The notes: a model not told the origin generated them from the letters alone. 64,000 nucleotides of DNA from Candidatus Hodarchaeaceae archaeon (GCA_030018135.1 JASEGJ010000001.1:1-64000), one strand, 5' to 3'; positions 52,731 to 62,305 are shown, counted from the stretch's first letter. Program-made: numbers and translations.

Positions 52731-53544
52731 CTATAAACAACTTCCTCCAAATCGATGAAAACCCGAAGTAGGAGACCAAAAACCAGCTGAGGAAACCGCA
52801 GGAGGCCCATAGACCATAGAATGGGAGGGGTAAGCTGAACGGCAGCCAAGCCACGACCCACCCCTTATACAGGCTGCTCAACCAATACCAGAAAATAAAG
52901 TAGGGAACGATGTAGATGATCGCGGGCTTGAAGGTCTCCATCATCATTTGACCCTGAAGCCCATAGATGCGCTTTTGGTCCTGCTGCAGCTTGTAAATGC
53001 GCTTCATGTCCTTCTTGCGCTGAGCGTCCATCAGCTCCTTCCTCCAAGCGTCCACCTCCGCTTTAACTTGCTTTACCTTCGCCCAATTCACGACTTTCTT
53101 CGTGATCAACGTAATTACGAGGCTAAAGATGACCGCAAGCAGGAGGATGAAGAATATCGCCCGCTCATAGATGAACGGCAGAACGATGTCCAATTTGCCC
53201 GCGATGAGCGATATATCTGCCCGCAAGGTTCGGATGTTGTCCTCCCTGGGTGACCGCTGGAGCGAGGTAAATGCCTGTTTTATGTAATTGTCTAGATCGT
53301 CGTTTTCGAATTTATTTTCGCTCATATTTTTATACAAGGCAAATGCCTCCCCCAAAGCTGACTGAGCCCCGGCGCTATCCCCCCTTCGAAGGGCTATGAT
53401 GGATGAGTCGATCCTGTTCAGCAGGTGCCAAAGGGTCTCCTGGTCGCCCTTGGCCACCTGCTGGGAAGATGCCGTCGTAAATCCGGCACATAGCAGAAGG
53501 CCGACTATGAACGAAATCACGAATATCCTGCGCACGAGTTTCAC
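52723..53544 (-). CDS. DUF106 membrane protein (Ylp/EMC3-like insertase) with extra N-terminal domain
   Basis: 273 aa. A signal-like helix (FVISFIVGLLLCAGFTTASS, about 8-27) leads to a helical outside domain (about 30-125). Then come membrane helix 2 (AIFFILLLAVIFSLVITLIT, about 128-147), a cytosolic coiled-coil hairpin (MDAQRKKDMKRIYKLQQDQK) and two more helices (IYIVPYFIFWYWL; CGFLSWFLVSYFGFSSIW). The core fits the Oxa1-superfamily YidC/EMC3-type insertases of archaea, encoded next to secY as here. The N-terminal 120-residue outside part is an addition to the usual form. Confidence 0.88.
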   Translation of the reverse strand: MKLVRRIFVISFIVGLLLCAGFTTASSQQVAKGDQETLWHLLNRIDSSIIALRRGDSAGAQSALGEAFALYKNMSENKFENDDLDNYIKQAFTSLQRSPREDNIRTLRADISLIAGKLDIVLPFIYERAIFFILLLAVIFSLVITLITKKVVNWAKVKQVKAEVDAWRKELMDAQRKKDMKRIYKLQQDQKRIYGLQGQMMMETFKPAIIYIVPYFIFWYWLSSLYKGWVVAWLPFSLPLPFYGLWASCGFLSWFLVSYFGFSSIWRKLFIGD

Positions 53545-54116
53545 CTCAACGCCTCCACCATCTCTCCCACAGCTTCACTGAGCCTACCATCCCTATTTTT
53601 AATTATCCTCACCGTGGCGCCGACCATCGCTGCGTACGCCATCGCGATCGCGCGATTGAGCTGCTGGTGCTCCGCTATCTCGGCGATGAGTTCCTGGTCG
53701 CGGCGACGCGCCATGTCCTTCGTGCGGCGGGCGATCACCTCTTCGGGCGGCGCCTCGATGATGAGGATGGATTCCGGCTTGAGGCCCTCAAGCACCCACC
53801 GTGGGAGCCCGGGCAGATACCCCTCCGGCTTCTTGATCGAGCAGTGCGTATCGAGCAATACCAATTTGCGCTTTGCCATTTGGGCAATCCGCTCGGCGGC
53901 TCCGCGCTGAATATCGCGGTATACATCGGCCGGCAGCTTTCGCATTTCATCCCGATCACATGCGCCAGTCCGCCTGCGCGCCAACTCAAGCATGACATCA
54001 CCATAGTTGACCAACTCGTAGCTCAAGCCAGCCGCCCTTAGCTTTCCCAGCGCTTCGGCGATAACCGTGCTCTTTCCAACGCCCGGCACGCCCGTCACGA
54101 CGATCAGTTTATTCAC
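53541..54116 (-). CDS. adkA: Archaeal adenylate kinase (AdkA type)
   Basis: 191 aa with P-loop IVVTGVPGVGKSTVIAEAL; the region LVLLDTHCSIKKPEGYLPGL and ILIIEAPPEEVIARRTKDMA match the short archaeal trimeric enzyme. It interconverts ATP+AMP and ADP. The start overlaps the secY stop by 8 bp. Confidence 0.95.
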   Translation of the reverse strand: MNKLIVVTGVPGVGKSTVIAEALGKLRAAGLSYELVNYGDVMLELARRRTGACDRDEMRKLPADVYRDIQRGAAERIAQMAKRKLVLLDTHCSIKKPEGYLPGLPRWVLEGLKPESILIIEAPPEEVIARRTKDMARRRDQELIAEIAEHQQLNRAIAMAYAAMVGATVRIIKNRDGRLSEAVGEMVEALR

Positions 54117-55464
54117 CGAAGAACCTCCTTATAGCTGGAAACATCTCTGTTACGCGCTCCCTAGTTATCTCCTCATAGAGTCCGTACAAGATGCCGACCG
54201 TCAAAAGGATACCCGTGCCGCTGCCCAACGCGCCCGTGAAATCCGCGAGGGCCGCAATTAAGCCCACGAATGCCCCTCCCAGCAGCGTAACAGTTGTGAT
54301 GTAGCGTCCGATTACCCGCTCCATTATCCTGATATCCCGACGGAAGCCGGGTATCAACATTCCGGAGCGGTCGAGTTGCTGAGCTACGTCCCGCGGACCC
54401 ATACCTGTCATCTGGATCCAGAGCCATGCGAACCCCACGCAAAGCAACACCAAGATCGCCAAGTAGACACCTGCCTGAAGCGGGTTTTCCACCACTTCGA
54501 CGATTCCATGTGTAGGCTCGATGTAACGAACGACGCCGCCGAGCGGCAAGAACCTCGAGAGTATTTGGATGTTGGCGAATATCGTCATGGCCAGAATTAC
54601 CGGAATGACCGATGCATATAGGAATTTAATGGGGTAGCGCCCACGAACACCGCCAAATCGTCCATATGCGAGCGGTATTTCGACACGCATGCTCTCCGCG
54701 TAAACAACTATGAAAAAGACGATGAGCGTAGCGAGCGCGCCCATCATGTTGGGCAACTCCCTCCTGAAGAATGCATCATATAACCCGCTCCCAGAGATCA
54801 ATGCTTCGATGAATTTTATTATCGCACCCGCCGTTTGGTCGATATAAACTGTCGATTTCATCGGATTGAACGCCTGCCAAAATATCGTGGCCGAAACGCC
54901 CGCTGCGATGAAAAGGCTGATGCCGCTGCCGAACCCGTATTTCGAGACGAGTTCGTCTAAGTAGATCACTATGATCGCGCCCAGCGCGAGCTGAAAGACC
55001 AAGAAGACTATCTTCGATGTGCCGAACCCTAGACCATACCAGCCGCCCAGCACGAGCATCGATGCCTGAAATACACCTAACAATATTGCCAAGATCTTCT
55101 GAACGCCTGTGAAAAGCGCCCGGTCCCCCGGCTTGCTGAAATCGAGATTTATTAACTTGCTGCCCACCAAGAGCTGCATCACGATGCCCGCGGTGACGAT
55201 CGGGCCTATGCCGAGCTCCATGAGGCTACCGGCATGACTCGCGAGCACATACCGCAGATGCCCAAAGAAGCTCTCGGTCTGTCGCTCTATCCCATACAGA
55301 GGTATTTGAGTCATCACCAAAAAGAGGATCAGGGTCAAACCGGTCCACAGGAACTTCTCCTTGAATGAAACGTGGCGCTTTGGAACCTCGACCTCCGGTA
55401 TCTTCCTAACAAGGGGCTCAAGCGCGTAAAGCTTCGATTTTGGCTTCTCTAGCTCTTCCTCCAT
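54109..55464 (-). CDS. secY: Protein translocase subunit SecY
   Basis: 451 aa with about ten membrane helices and the plug helix after TM1 (MTQIPLYGIERQTESFFGHL). MELGIGPIVTAGIVMQLLVG in TM2 and IEPTHGIVEVVENPLQAGVY are SecY hallmarks. It forms the SecYE-beta channel in the plasma membrane. Order rpl15-secY-adkA is standard in archaea. Confidence 0.97.
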   Translation of the reverse strand: MEEELEKPKSKLYALEPLVRKIPEVEVPKRHVSFKEKFLWTGLTLILFLVMTQIPLYGIERQTESFFGHLRYVLASHAGSLMELGIGPIVTAGIVMQLLVGSKLINLDFSKPGDRALFTGVQKILAILLGVFQASMLVLGGWYGLGFGTSKIVFLVFQLALGAIIVIYLDELVSKYGFGSGISLFIAAGVSATIFWQAFNPMKSTVYIDQTAGAIIKFIEALISGSGLYDAFFRRELPNMMGALATLIVFFIVVYAESMRVEIPLAYGRFGGVRGRYPIKFLYASVIPVILAMTIFANIQILSRFLPLGGVVRYIEPTHGIVEVVENPLQAGVYLAILVLLCVGFAWLWIQMTGMGPRDVAQQLDRSGMLIPGFRRDIRIMERVIGRYITTVTLLGGAFVGLIAALADFTGALGSGTGILLTVGILYGLYEEITRERVTEMFPAIRRFFGE

Positions 55465-55470
55465 TGTTCT

Positions 55471-55911
55471 TCACCCAACGACCGCCCTACCGCCGGCCTC
55501 TTCCAACTTTCGCTTCGCTTGCTCCGAAAACTGCTTGGCGGTGACCTCAATCGGGCGCGTTACGTGGCCGCCGCCCAGCACTTTTTCGAACCCGAGCTTT
55601 GTGGCATCCACTACAAACCTATCCCCTTCGCGCCTTGCCGCACCCCCCTGCACGAACTCATCTAAATGCTCATCCAGATCCCCTACATTGATGGCGCTTA
55701 CAACCCTACTGACCTCCGATGGACGCACGAAGCCGTGCTTGCCGAAGTGGTTTGGCATGTACTTGAGGATGTAGGGCCACTTCTGCTTATGGCCGCCGCT
55801 CAGGCCCCTTCCCCCTCTTTCGCCTGCGCCGCGGCCCCTTTTGGCGCACCCGCGGCCCATCGTGCGCGATCCGCGGCGCTTCCTACTTTTTCGACGCCTT
55901 CGAACTACCAT
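55471..55911 (-). CDS. rpl15: Ribosomal protein uL15
   Basis: 146 aa: an Arg/Lys/Gly-rich start (KSRKRRGSRTMGRGCAKRGR), then HKQKWPYILKYMPNHFGKHG and the C-terminal core KVLGGGHVTRPIEVTAKQFS. Six bp before secY. Confidence 0.97.
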   Translation of the reverse strand: MVVRRRRKSRKRRGSRTMGRGCAKRGRGAGERGGRGLSGGHKQKWPYILKYMPNHFGKHGFVRPSEVSRVVSAINVGDLDEHLDEFVQGGAARREGDRFVVDATKLGFEKVLGGGHVTRPIEVTAKQFSEQAKRKLEEAGGRAVVG

Positions 55912-55919
55912 GTAATCGC

Positions 55920-56387
55920 CTAAATCATGCGGAGTATCAACTCGTTTATCTTTTCCCCGCGATAGCCCAATGAGCCCATAGCCTTGAACGGTCGCTTCGT
56001 CGCCTCATAGCCCTTGCTGGGCGGATGCAGGCGGAACACCTTTTTAAGCCCCGGTAATGTCGACAACTTGGCCTCGCCCCTGTAGATGGCTTCGGCAAAT
56101 TCACCGATCGATGAAAACCGTGTGTTCGACTTGACATATTCGTCGCTCAACCTCGCGTCGCCCTCCAATCTCCCGCGTTTGCGCAAAAGTGCCTCAAGCA
56201 CCTCTCGCCCGATCTCGCCCCATGTGATCATATCCTTTGCCTTTTGCAACATCCCCTTATAGGTCGGATCGTCATCGATCACGACGCAGTGATTGACCCG
56301 CGTCAAGCCAAGCACCCGCAGGGTTTCTCGAACGTCCTCGCGCGCTCGGACGCTCCCCCTGACGCGAACGGCCGCGAGCTTAGCCAC
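55920..56387 (-). CDS. rpl30: Ribosomal protein uL30
   Basis: 155 aa from GTG 56387 (GGTGAGG upstream), overlapping the rps5 stop by 8 bp. AAVRVRGSVRAREDVRETLR and LGLTRVNHCVVIDDDPTYKG are uL30 signatures, followed by the archaeal extension ending HPPSKGYEATKRPFKAMGSL. Confidence 0.96.
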   Translation of the reverse strand: MAKLAAVRVRGSVRAREDVRETLRVLGLTRVNHCVVIDDDPTYKGMLQKAKDMITWGEIGREVLEALLRKRGRLEGDARLSDEYVKSNTRFSSIGEFAEAIYRGEAKLSTLPGLKKVFRLHPPSKGYEATKRPFKAMGSLGYRGEKINELILRMI

Positions 56388-57057
56388 TTGCCTCACCCGC
56401 TGGGCCAATCACCACGCGCTTCATGTATGGCTCGCGCAGGGCGACCTTAGCTGTTTGCCTCAACGCATCGAATGTTGCTAAAGCAAAGTTTAAAGTCGTG
56501 CGCGTTTGACCTCGCGATTGCGCCCATACGTCCTTGACGCCCGCTAGCCGCAACATGATCTTTGGCACCTCGGCGGTGGCCAAGCCAAGTCCACGAGGTG
56601 CCGGCCTTAACGTCACATATACGCTACTGCTGTGCCCGGTGACCTCAAATGGCACCGAATGCGGCCTCCCGCAACCGCACTCCCAGCTTCCGCAACCGCG
56701 GGCCACCTCCACGATATTTAGCTTCGCAACCGTCACAGCTTTGCGTATCGAGGGGCCAACCTCGCCTCCGCTCTCGTGCGCAACGCCGATAAGGCCATCC
56801 CTGTTCCCAACGACGGCTATCGCCCGATATTTAGTTCTACGGCCGGACTTGTGCATTCTTTGAACCATGCTTATGCCAAGGATATCTTCCTCAAGGTTCG
56901 GCACTAAGGCATCCACGATCTCGGGCTCCTTCGGCCGCTGGCCCTTGCGCAAAATCTCGGAGATGCTAGTTATTCTGCCCTCCCTGACCGCCCGCCCGAT
57001 CGAGGTGCGCGGCTGCCAAAGCTCAATGTCGAACTTCTCCCTCATATCGGCCACCAT
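56380..57057 (-). CDS. rps5: Ribosomal protein uS5
   Basis: 225 aa. VQRMHKSGRRTKYRAIAVVG and GLIGVAHESGGEVGPSIRKA (RNA-binding fold), then RPAPRGLGLATAEVPKIMLR. Its ATG lies within the 3' end of rpl18 (35-bp overlap); ATG 57045 is an alternative. Confidence 0.96.
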   Translation of the reverse strand: MVADMREKFDIELWQPRTSIGRAVREGRITSISEILRKGQRPKEPEIVDALVPNLEEDILGISMVQRMHKSGRRTKYRAIAVVGNRDGLIGVAHESGGEVGPSIRKAVTVAKLNIVEVARGCGSWECGCGRPHSVPFEVTGHSSSVYVTLRPAPRGLGLATAEVPKIMLRLAGVKDVWAQSRGQTRTTLNFALATFDALRQTAKVALREPYMKRVVIGPAGEASG

Positions 57058-57643
57058 GTTGTGTAACTATTGCCTGCTTGATTTGATTAAAGTGTTCAGG
57101 CAACTGCTCCGGCGCGAGCCCTCGCTTTAAATAATTGGAAAATCTAGAGCGGTAAGCGTCTTCATCATCAGATTTTAACTTGGCGGCATACTGAGCGATG
57201 CACTCGCTCCGCAAACGCCCCTCGTCCGGTAAAATATTCCCACCGTGAGGGATTTGCAGACCTGCATCTAAAGCACCCTTTAGCGCAGCGAAGACCTTCG
57301 CCCCGGCGGTCGGGCTGTGCATGCCTATATCCAAGACGCACTCGCCCGTACCAGCCTTTAGGGAGCGGTAACCACACAATAAGCCAACTAAATAAGCGGC
57401 GGATGTGTTTGCGGTATGGCCCTTCCAGCCAAATTTAGCGAGTTCCTTTGAATGTGCGGCGGCCAACGTCAAATCGCCTGCAGGGGTTGCACGTATGACT
57501 TGAGCAACAATATTTTTAAGCGAAACCCGAACGACCAAGCGAGGCTTGCCTGAGCGCAGGAGTTTAAGTCTATGCCTATAGTCTGTTTTGCCCTCCCGCC
57601 TGCGCCTAAACTGCACCCGCCAAGCCGGACCGATTTTCGACAT
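57023..57643 (-). CDS. rpl18: Ribosomal protein uL18
   Basis: 206 aa: FRRRREGKTDYRHRLKLLRS at the start, KPRLVVRVSLKNIVAQVIRA and the core KFGWKGHTANTSAAYLVGLL. Binds 5S rRNA. The archaeal C-terminal extension (from about SRFSNYLKRGLAPEQLPEHF) is present. Confidence 0.96.
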   Translation of the reverse strand: MSKIGPAWRVQFRRRREGKTDYRHRLKLLRSGKPRLVVRVSLKNIVAQVIRATPAGDLTLAAAHSKELAKFGWKGHTANTSAAYLVGLLCGYRSLKAGTGECVLDIGMHSPTAGAKVFAALKGALDAGLQIPHGGNILPDEGRLRSECIAQYAAKLKSDDEDAYRSRFSNYLKRGLAPEQLPEHFNQIKQAIVTQHGGRYEGEVRH

Positions 57644-57644
57644 G

Positions 57645-58094
57645 CTAATCCCTCAATACTCCGCGCTCCCGGAGATAGGCCTCCAAATGGGCCTTGCTTT
57701 TAAAGGAGTTGCCTTTGATCATGCGGTAAAGTCTTCGATACCCCTTCGCGTCGATCGCGCCCTTTTCCTTGAGCTCGCGTAACCTGGCGCGAAGAGGCCG
57801 CACCGTGCGAATCCATACCTCCTTTTTTGGCAGCCTAGCTTTGGCCGAACCCTTCCTGCTTCCGATGCCACGCTGCCTGCCCTTCTTGCGCTTCGCCGCG
57901 CGTTCGCGAGCCCTTGCGTGGCTTATGGCCCGCTCGGGACGCGCCTTGATAACGCCATCGTGAATCAAGCGCTGGATGTCTTCGCGCGTAATCGCGGTTG
58001 AAACATCAGCTATGCGGGTCGGGTCTACCCAAACTCTGTTGACCCCAACGTTCAGAATTTTAGCCGCTAACCTTCTCTGCGTGCTCAGCTTCAT
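57645..58094 (-). CDS. rpl19e: Ribosomal protein eL19
   Basis: 149 aa from ATG 58094: KLSTQRRLAAKILNVGVNRV, WVDPTRIADVSTAITREDIQ and RHARKRKKGRQRG-type basic region (AAKRKKGRQRGIGSRKGSAK). A longer in-frame start lies within rpl32e and is unlikely. Start overlaps the rpl32e end by 35 bp. Confidence 0.96.
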   Translation of the reverse strand: MKLSTQRRLAAKILNVGVNRVWVDPTRIADVSTAITREDIQRLIHDGVIKARPERAISHARARERAAKRKKGRQRGIGSRKGSAKARLPKKEVWIRTVRPLRARLRELKEKGAIDAKGYRRLYRMIKGNSFKSKAHLEAYLRERGVLRD

Positions 58095-58461
58095 ACCTCT
58101 CGCCTCCTGGATTAAGCACCCTAATTCCGAGCTCCTTCGCCCGGGCAAGGATCCGCTCGCGCTTATGTCTGCCCACGCCGGATGCTATCCTAATCGCCTG
58201 TTTACTAGGACTTACTCGTTCCACATCCTTTGGGTTATTTATTATGACTTCGGTTAGCCCAGATGGATGGAGCCCGCGCGTGGACCTCGGCAATCTGTAA
58301 CCGACCGAGGCCACGGCCGGCTTGCCCTTCCTGCCAAGGCGCATCTTACTATCCCTGCCCCGCGGGCGTCGCCACTTCTCGCCCAGCTTCTTAAAGCGGA
58401 ACCACTCCTGGCGCCTGAACTTCGGCATGCGCCGTTTTTTCTCTTCGATAGATTTTCGCAT
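58060..58461 (-). CDS. rpl32e: Ribosomal protein eL32
   Basis: 133 aa: KFRRQEWFRFKKLGEKWRRP, KPAVASVGYRLPRSTRGLHP and EVIINNPKDVERVSPSKQAI are eL32 core segments. Between rpl6 and rpl19e as usual. Confidence 0.97.
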   Translation of the reverse strand: MRKSIEEKKRRMPKFRRQEWFRFKKLGEKWRRPRGRDSKMRLGRKGKPAVASVGYRLPRSTRGLHPSGLTEVIINNPKDVERVSPSKQAIRIASGVGRHKRERILARAKELGIRVLNPGGERYEAEHAEKVSG

Positions 58462-58464
58462 CGC

Positions 58465-59001
58465 TCACGCCCTCTCCACGATATATATGCCATCCTGAAA
58501 GATTCTTGGATCGCGCCGTTTTATGTACGTGGCCTGCTCGATGTTAAATGCTGTTTGCCCGACATCCTCCTTGTTGAGGCCCTCGACAATTATCTCATCG
58601 TCCTTAACCTTTACATCCGCGTCACCAACCACCTTCGCAACCCTAGGACTCCTCTCGCCCAAGAAGTTGTGGATTAACACCTGCTTGCCCTCCACCTTAA
58701 CTGTTATCGGAAAATGCGCGTATGATATGCGAAGCTTGTAGGCAAAGCCTTCCGTGACCCCCTTTACCATGTTGAGTAAGTGAGATTTGATCGTGCCCAC
58801 CGCCGCATGTTGCCTTCTGCGCGGAAACGCTGCCGCGATCAAGATCGATTTTCCTTCCTGCTCCAAGTTTACCCCTGGGATATCGATTGTTCTCTCCAGT
58901 TTGCCCTTAGGCCCGCGAACTTCTATGGTCCTACCGCTAAGCTTGACCTCCACGCCATCTGGCACCATGACCTCCTCTCGAATTTGTGCCGCCGCCATCA
59001 T
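58465..59001 (-). CDS. rpl6: Ribosomal protein uL6
   Basis: 178 aa from ATG 59001 (a second ATG follows at once). EVMVPDGVEVKLSGRTIEVR at the start and the duplicated fold with KVEGKQVLIHNFLGERSPRV are uL6 features. A 126-bp gap to rps8 upstream contains no gene. Confidence 0.97.
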   Translation of the reverse strand: MMAAAQIREEVMVPDGVEVKLSGRTIEVRGPKGKLERTIDIPGVNLEQEGKSILIAAAFPRRRQHAAVGTIKSHLLNMVKGVTEGFAYKLRISYAHFPITVKVEGKQVLIHNFLGERSPRVAKVVGDADVKVKDDEIIVEGLNKEDVGQTAFNIEQATYIKRRDPRIFQDGIYIVERA

Positions 59002-59133
59002 TAACACCCTGCTTCATTAAACTCGCTCTATTTTCTCATCCGCTTTATTAAACCTCTAGTCGATGTAAGAGGTTCAAACTATAGCATCTATTCGCAGGAG
59101 TATAAAACAGGTTTTGCCCGGTCGAAAATGGGT

Positions 59134-59523
59134 TTAATAAACGTACACCAAGAGTCTCCCGCCCGTGCCCTGTTCCCTCGCTTGGACATGTGCCATAACG
59201 CCCTTGGGCGTTGAAACTACCAATATCCCAAAACCCGTCGCGGGCAGGTACCTTTTCTCCCATTTCTCATAATCGCCGCGCTTTACGGCATGGCGAGGTT
59301 TTATCGCGCCGCAGCTATTGATCTTGCCAAGTAGCTGTATCCTGAACTTTCCAGCCTTGCCGTCGTCGATGAACTCAAATTCTCCTATGAAGTTCTCCTG
59401 CTGCATAACGCGTAGAACATCTGCGATAAGTTTTGATGCCGGGGCTACGATGACTTCCCGCTTTCTAGCCCTTTCGTAATTCCTTATTGTTGAAAGCGCG
59501 TTGGCGAGCGGATCCATTAGCAT
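59134..59523 (-). CDS. rps8: Ribosomal protein uS8
   Basis: 129 aa: [40 protein letters not shown] and [20 protein letters not shown], the RNA-binding C-terminal part. Order rpl5-rps14-rps8-rpl6. Confidence 0.97.
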   Translation of the reverse strand: MLMDPLANALSTIRNYERARKREVIVAPASKLIADVLRVMQQENFIGEFEFIDDGKAGKFRIQLLGKINSCGAIKPRHAVKRGDYEKWEKRYLPATGFGILVVSTPKGVMAHVQAREQGTGGRLLVYVY

Positions 59524-59531
59524 CTAAACAC

Positions 59532-59681
59532 CTAACTATATTTTTTGAACCCCATCTTAGGCGCGATTTCCCTGAAACACCTGCGGCACAAGCTCAGCCC
59601 ATGGCATTGGTAAACTGGCCCATGCCTGCCGCAACGCCTGCATTTGTGCGCGCCCTTGCCAAATTTTTGTTTTGTCATCAT
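59532..59681 (-). CDS. rps14: Ribosomal protein uS14, zinc-binding form
   Basis: 49 aa: [20 protein letters not shown] followed by [19 protein letters not shown], two Cys pairs for one zinc. ATG 59681 overlaps the rpl5 stop (ATGATGA); ATG 59678 is equally possible. The length is normal for archaeal uS14. Confidence 0.96.
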   Translation of the reverse strand: MMTKQKFGKGAHKCRRCGRHGPVYQCHGLSLCRRCFREIAPKMGFKKYS

Positions 59682-60184
59682 AACACCTGGACGCCAAACT
59701 TCTGGCTGATGAAGTTTATTGCCTCTTCCCCTGTAATGCGATGAACCGGCGGTATTTTACGCGTTTGACGCCGCCTGTGCTTAATGCGGTAACCAGGCCT
59801 ACAAAGCGTGACGCAAACGTCCATGCCAAAAATACCTATCTCGGGGTCATATTCAACGCCTGGGATATCTATGTGTTCTTTGATGCCAAATGAGAAGTTC
59901 CTCCCATTGTCAAAGGAATCCCTTTTTAGACGCTTTTCCACCGCTTCTAACAAGCGCTTCAAAAGCGTTGCCGCTGGTTCGCCTCGCAGGGTAACTTTGC
60001 AGCCGATGGGTTCGTCGCTCTTGATGCCGAAATCCCGGATGGTCTTCCTCGCGAAGCATCTAGCCGGCTTCCGTCCGGTGAGCCGCCCTAGCACCTGTTC
60101 CGCCTTAGTGAGTTTGTCCCCGCCCTCGCCTACGCCTATGTTCAAAGTTAACTTCTCGATCCTTATTTCGCGCATGGGATTCAT
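59678..60184 (-). CDS. rpl5: Ribosomal protein uL5
   Basis: 168 aa from ATG 60184, which overlaps the rps4e stop (ATGA) and has AGGTGG upstream; a start nine bases earlier is possible. [20 protein letters not shown] and [20 protein letters not shown] are uL5 motifs; [20 protein letters not shown] is the C-terminal part. Contacts 5S rRNA. Confidence 0.97.
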   Translation of the reverse strand: MNPMREIRIEKLTLNIGVGEGGDKLTKAEQVLGRLTGRKPARCFARKTIRDFGIKSDEPIGCKVTLRGEPAATLLKRLLEAVEKRLKRDSFDNGRNFSFGIKEHIDIPGVEYDPEIGIFGMDVCVTLCRPGYRIKHRRRQTRKIPPVHRITGEEAINFISQKFGVQVL

Positions 60185-60912
60185 GAGCTCCACCTACATG
60201 AGATAAGTGGCTTCTCCTTTCCTATCACGAAGACATGATCCTCGGGCGCCTGAAAGTTTGTGCCATCGGGTGCCTGAAGGATAACAATATTGGGCTGAGT
60301 GCCCTCGATTAGCTTGATATCAACGATTTTTCCGACCCTGCCGACGTTTGCGCCCCCTGTGACGAGCGCGAGAAAATCTTTCTCAAACGGGAGCCGCTCG
60401 GCGACCTTCAGGCTTGGGAGGGTTAGCTTTGCAACATCCCGAGGCTTAAACTCCGCGAAGTCGCCGACGAGCGTTTGGCCGTCGTGAAATGTAAGCTGTG
60501 CTCGCTTGCCTCGGATGATGTCCTTGCGCACAACCTTACAGAGTTTGAAAGATGCCTCAGTTTGTGGAATCTCGCGCATGATCAAGCGTCGCCTCGTATC
60601 CAATAAAACCCTATAGCCGCGATTGATCTTCGGCAACTGCACGACATCCATTAGGCCGATTGGGAACTTCGGATCGCGCCTGACTCTACCATCCACGAGG
60701 ACATGCCCCTCGGCAAGGATTCGATCGGCTTCGCGGGCAGTTCGAGCTAAGGTGAGGTAATCGCGCAAGAGGAGGCTAAGCGGTATCGAGCCATCGCCGG
60801 GGTGCGGCCCGGGCGCTGGTTTTGCGGTCCAAACGATCGATTTGCGCGACAACTTAAGCGAAGTCGATGCGGCGAACCTCTTGAGGTGCCTACCCTGACC
60901 CTTTCTTGCCAA
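60181..60912 (-). CDS. rps4e: Ribosomal protein eS4
   Basis: 243 aa from TTG 60912, with AGGAGGT six bases upstream and overlap into the end of rpl24. It contains an S4 domain (RTAREADRILAEGHVLVDGR), the central eS4 domain (FHDGQTLVGDFAEFKPRDVA) and a KOW motif near VTGGANVGRVGKIVDIKLIE. Upstream ATG 60930 would remove the good ribosome binding site. Confidence 0.96.
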   Translation of the reverse strand: MARKGQGRHLKRFAASTSLKLSRKSIVWTAKPAPGPHPGDGSIPLSLLLRDYLTLARTAREADRILAEGHVLVDGRVRRDPKFPIGLMDVVQLPKINRGYRVLLDTRRRLIMREIPQTEASFKLCKVVRKDIIRGKRAQLTFHDGQTLVGDFAEFKPRDVAKLTLPSLKVAERLPFEKDFLALVTGGANVGRVGKIVDIKLIEGTQPNIVILQAPDGTNFQAPEDHVFVIGKEKPLISCRWSS

Positions 60913-61267
60913 CTTTAGACCTCCTATCAAGTATTTTGTCGCGCTCCTTATCGGGCTTGAGCTTAATGACCATCACCTTTGAAGGGCTCACCGGCCTGGG
61001 CACCTCGGTCCCGTCAGCTTTTCTCGTGGCGGCCCCAGCCACAATAATGCGGCGGCGCTTGGTATCGACCTCGAGAACGTCGCCTTCAAGCTTCATAAAG
61101 TCACCGCGCATCACCCTTACCTTGTCTCCCTTTCGCACCGGGATCGAACGAAACCCATGCTTTTGCCTGAGTTCCAAGCTAAGCGGCACCGCGAGGTGCT
61201 TGTGCCGAACGTGCAGAGGCGCCGCATGAAGCCTTTTGCGTTGCTTTCTCGGCTGCCTGCTCACCAT
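60890..61267 (-). CDS. rpl24: Ribosomal protein uL24
   Basis: 125 aa: RKQRKRLHAAPLHVRHKHLA at the start and the KOW region RSIPVRKGDKVRVMRGDFMK, LEGDVLEVDTKRRRIIVAGA. Archaeal/eukaryotic type with the N-terminal extension. Confidence 0.96.
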   Translation of the reverse strand: MVSRQPRKQRKRLHAAPLHVRHKHLAVPLSLELRQKHGFRSIPVRKGDKVRVMRGDFMKLEGDVLEVDTKRRRIIVAGAATRKADGTEVPRPVSPSKVMVIKLKPDKERDKILDRRSKVGKKGSG

Positions 61268-61275
61268 AGGATCAC

Positions 61276-61701
61276 CTACACCACGATCGAGGCTATGCCA
61301 GCTACCCGGGGCCAGCGCTCGGCCGCCTCTCGAGCAATCGGCCCCCTGATCTCCGAGCCCCTTGGCGCGCCCTCGGGGGTTATCAACACCGCGGCATTGT
61401 CCTCAAACTTTATCCGCATGCCATCCGAGCGGCGGTATTCCTTCGTCTGTCTGACTATTATCGCTTGAACCACCTGCTTACGCACCTCCGGCGTACCCTT
61501 CTTGACCGAGGCCACAACTCGGTCGCCGACGCCTGCCTTTGGCATACGCCTGCGCACGCCCTTGTAGTCGACCGCCGATATTATCTGCAGCTCCTTTGCG
61601 CCAGTATTGTCGGCGCACGTCAGTCTGGTGCCCGATAGCAACGTCCGCACTGGCGTAACTGGTGTAACGCCGATCGCGAAGCCCGCACCCTTCTTGCCCA
61701 T
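61276..61701 (-). CDS. rpl14: Ribosomal protein uL14
   Basis: 141 aa from ATG 61701 (GGGGGGTAAA upstream); a frame start 30 bases earlier lies in rps17. [40 protein letters not shown] and [20 protein letters not shown] are uL14 signatures. Confidence 0.97.
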   Translation of the reverse strand: MGKKGAGFAIGVTPVTPVRTLLSGTRLTCADNTGAKELQIISAVDYKGVRRRMPKAGVGDRVVASVKKGTPEVRKQVVQAIIVRQTKEYRRSDGMRIKFEDNAAVLITPEGAPRGSEIRGPIAREAAERWPRVAGIASIVV

Positions 61702-61702
61702 T

Positions 61703-62020
61703 TTACCCCCCCAGCCTCTGCACCACCACAAACGACTTGGTCTTACTCAGCCTCCTGCACTCCATAACCCTCACTTTGTCGCCCACGCGCGCATTTATGC
61801 AGGGGGGGCTATGGACATGGAGCTTTGAGGTGCGCCGCTCGTAGCGCTCATACTTCGCGACCTTGCGCATGTACTCAAGCTCAACGGTGACGGTTTTCGA
61901 TGTCTTATCGCTTGTGACGGTGCCCTCGAAAATTCGACCCCTAACGGAGAGCGTGCCGTGAAACGGGCAGTTCTCATCTGAGCACCTCTCCTTCGGAGGC
62001 TCGATGTTAAGGCCGACCAT
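61703..62020 (-). CDS. rps17: Ribosomal protein uS17
   Basis: 105 aa: the archaeal N-terminal segment [20 protein letters not shown] (with two Cys), then [20 protein letters not shown] and [20 protein letters not shown]. Follows the RNase P component gene by 3 bp. Confidence 0.97.
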   Translation of the reverse strand: MVGLNIEPPKERCSDENCPFHGTLSVRGRIFEGTVTSDKTSKTVTVELEYMRKVAKYERYERRTSKLHVHSPPCINARVGDKVRVMECRRLSKTKSFVVVQRLGG

Positions 62021-62023
62021 AGT

Positions 62024-62305
62024 TTACCTCCGTTTTTTGACCCTCTCCTCTGGATTGGCGACCAATCGCGCGCCGTCCACCTCGATCTCCTCGCCGCTAG
62101 GCAGCATTATCCGAAATGTAGAGTTGACCTTCGGCACGATCCTGGGCTTGTCCACCTGCTCTATGACCAACATGTCACGGGTTTCGTCGATTATCCTACC
62201 GTAGGTGCCTATCAGCCCAGAGTCCGAGCTATTCACTACTCTCGCATCGAGGCCTATGAGCTCGTGCCGCAGCACATTTCGCTTGGTTATCGGCATAACA
62301 ATCAT
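62024..62305 (-). CDS. rnp1: Ribonuclease P protein component 1 (Pop4/Rpp29)
   Basis: 93 aa from ATG 62305 (or ATG 62296): PITKRNVLRHELIGLDARVV, then GLIGTYGRIIDETRDMLVIE and a Sm-like end FRIMLPSGEEIEVDGARLVA. It helps the RNase P RNA process the 5' ends of tRNAs. The upstream leader has two hairpins and its own promoter. Position between rpl29/sui1 and rps17 is conserved in archaea. Confidence 0.95.
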   Translation of the reverse strand: MIVMPITKRNVLRHELIGLDARVVNSSDSGLIGTYGRIIDETRDMLVIEQVDKPRIVPKVNSTFRIMLPSGEEIEVDGARLVANPEERVKKRR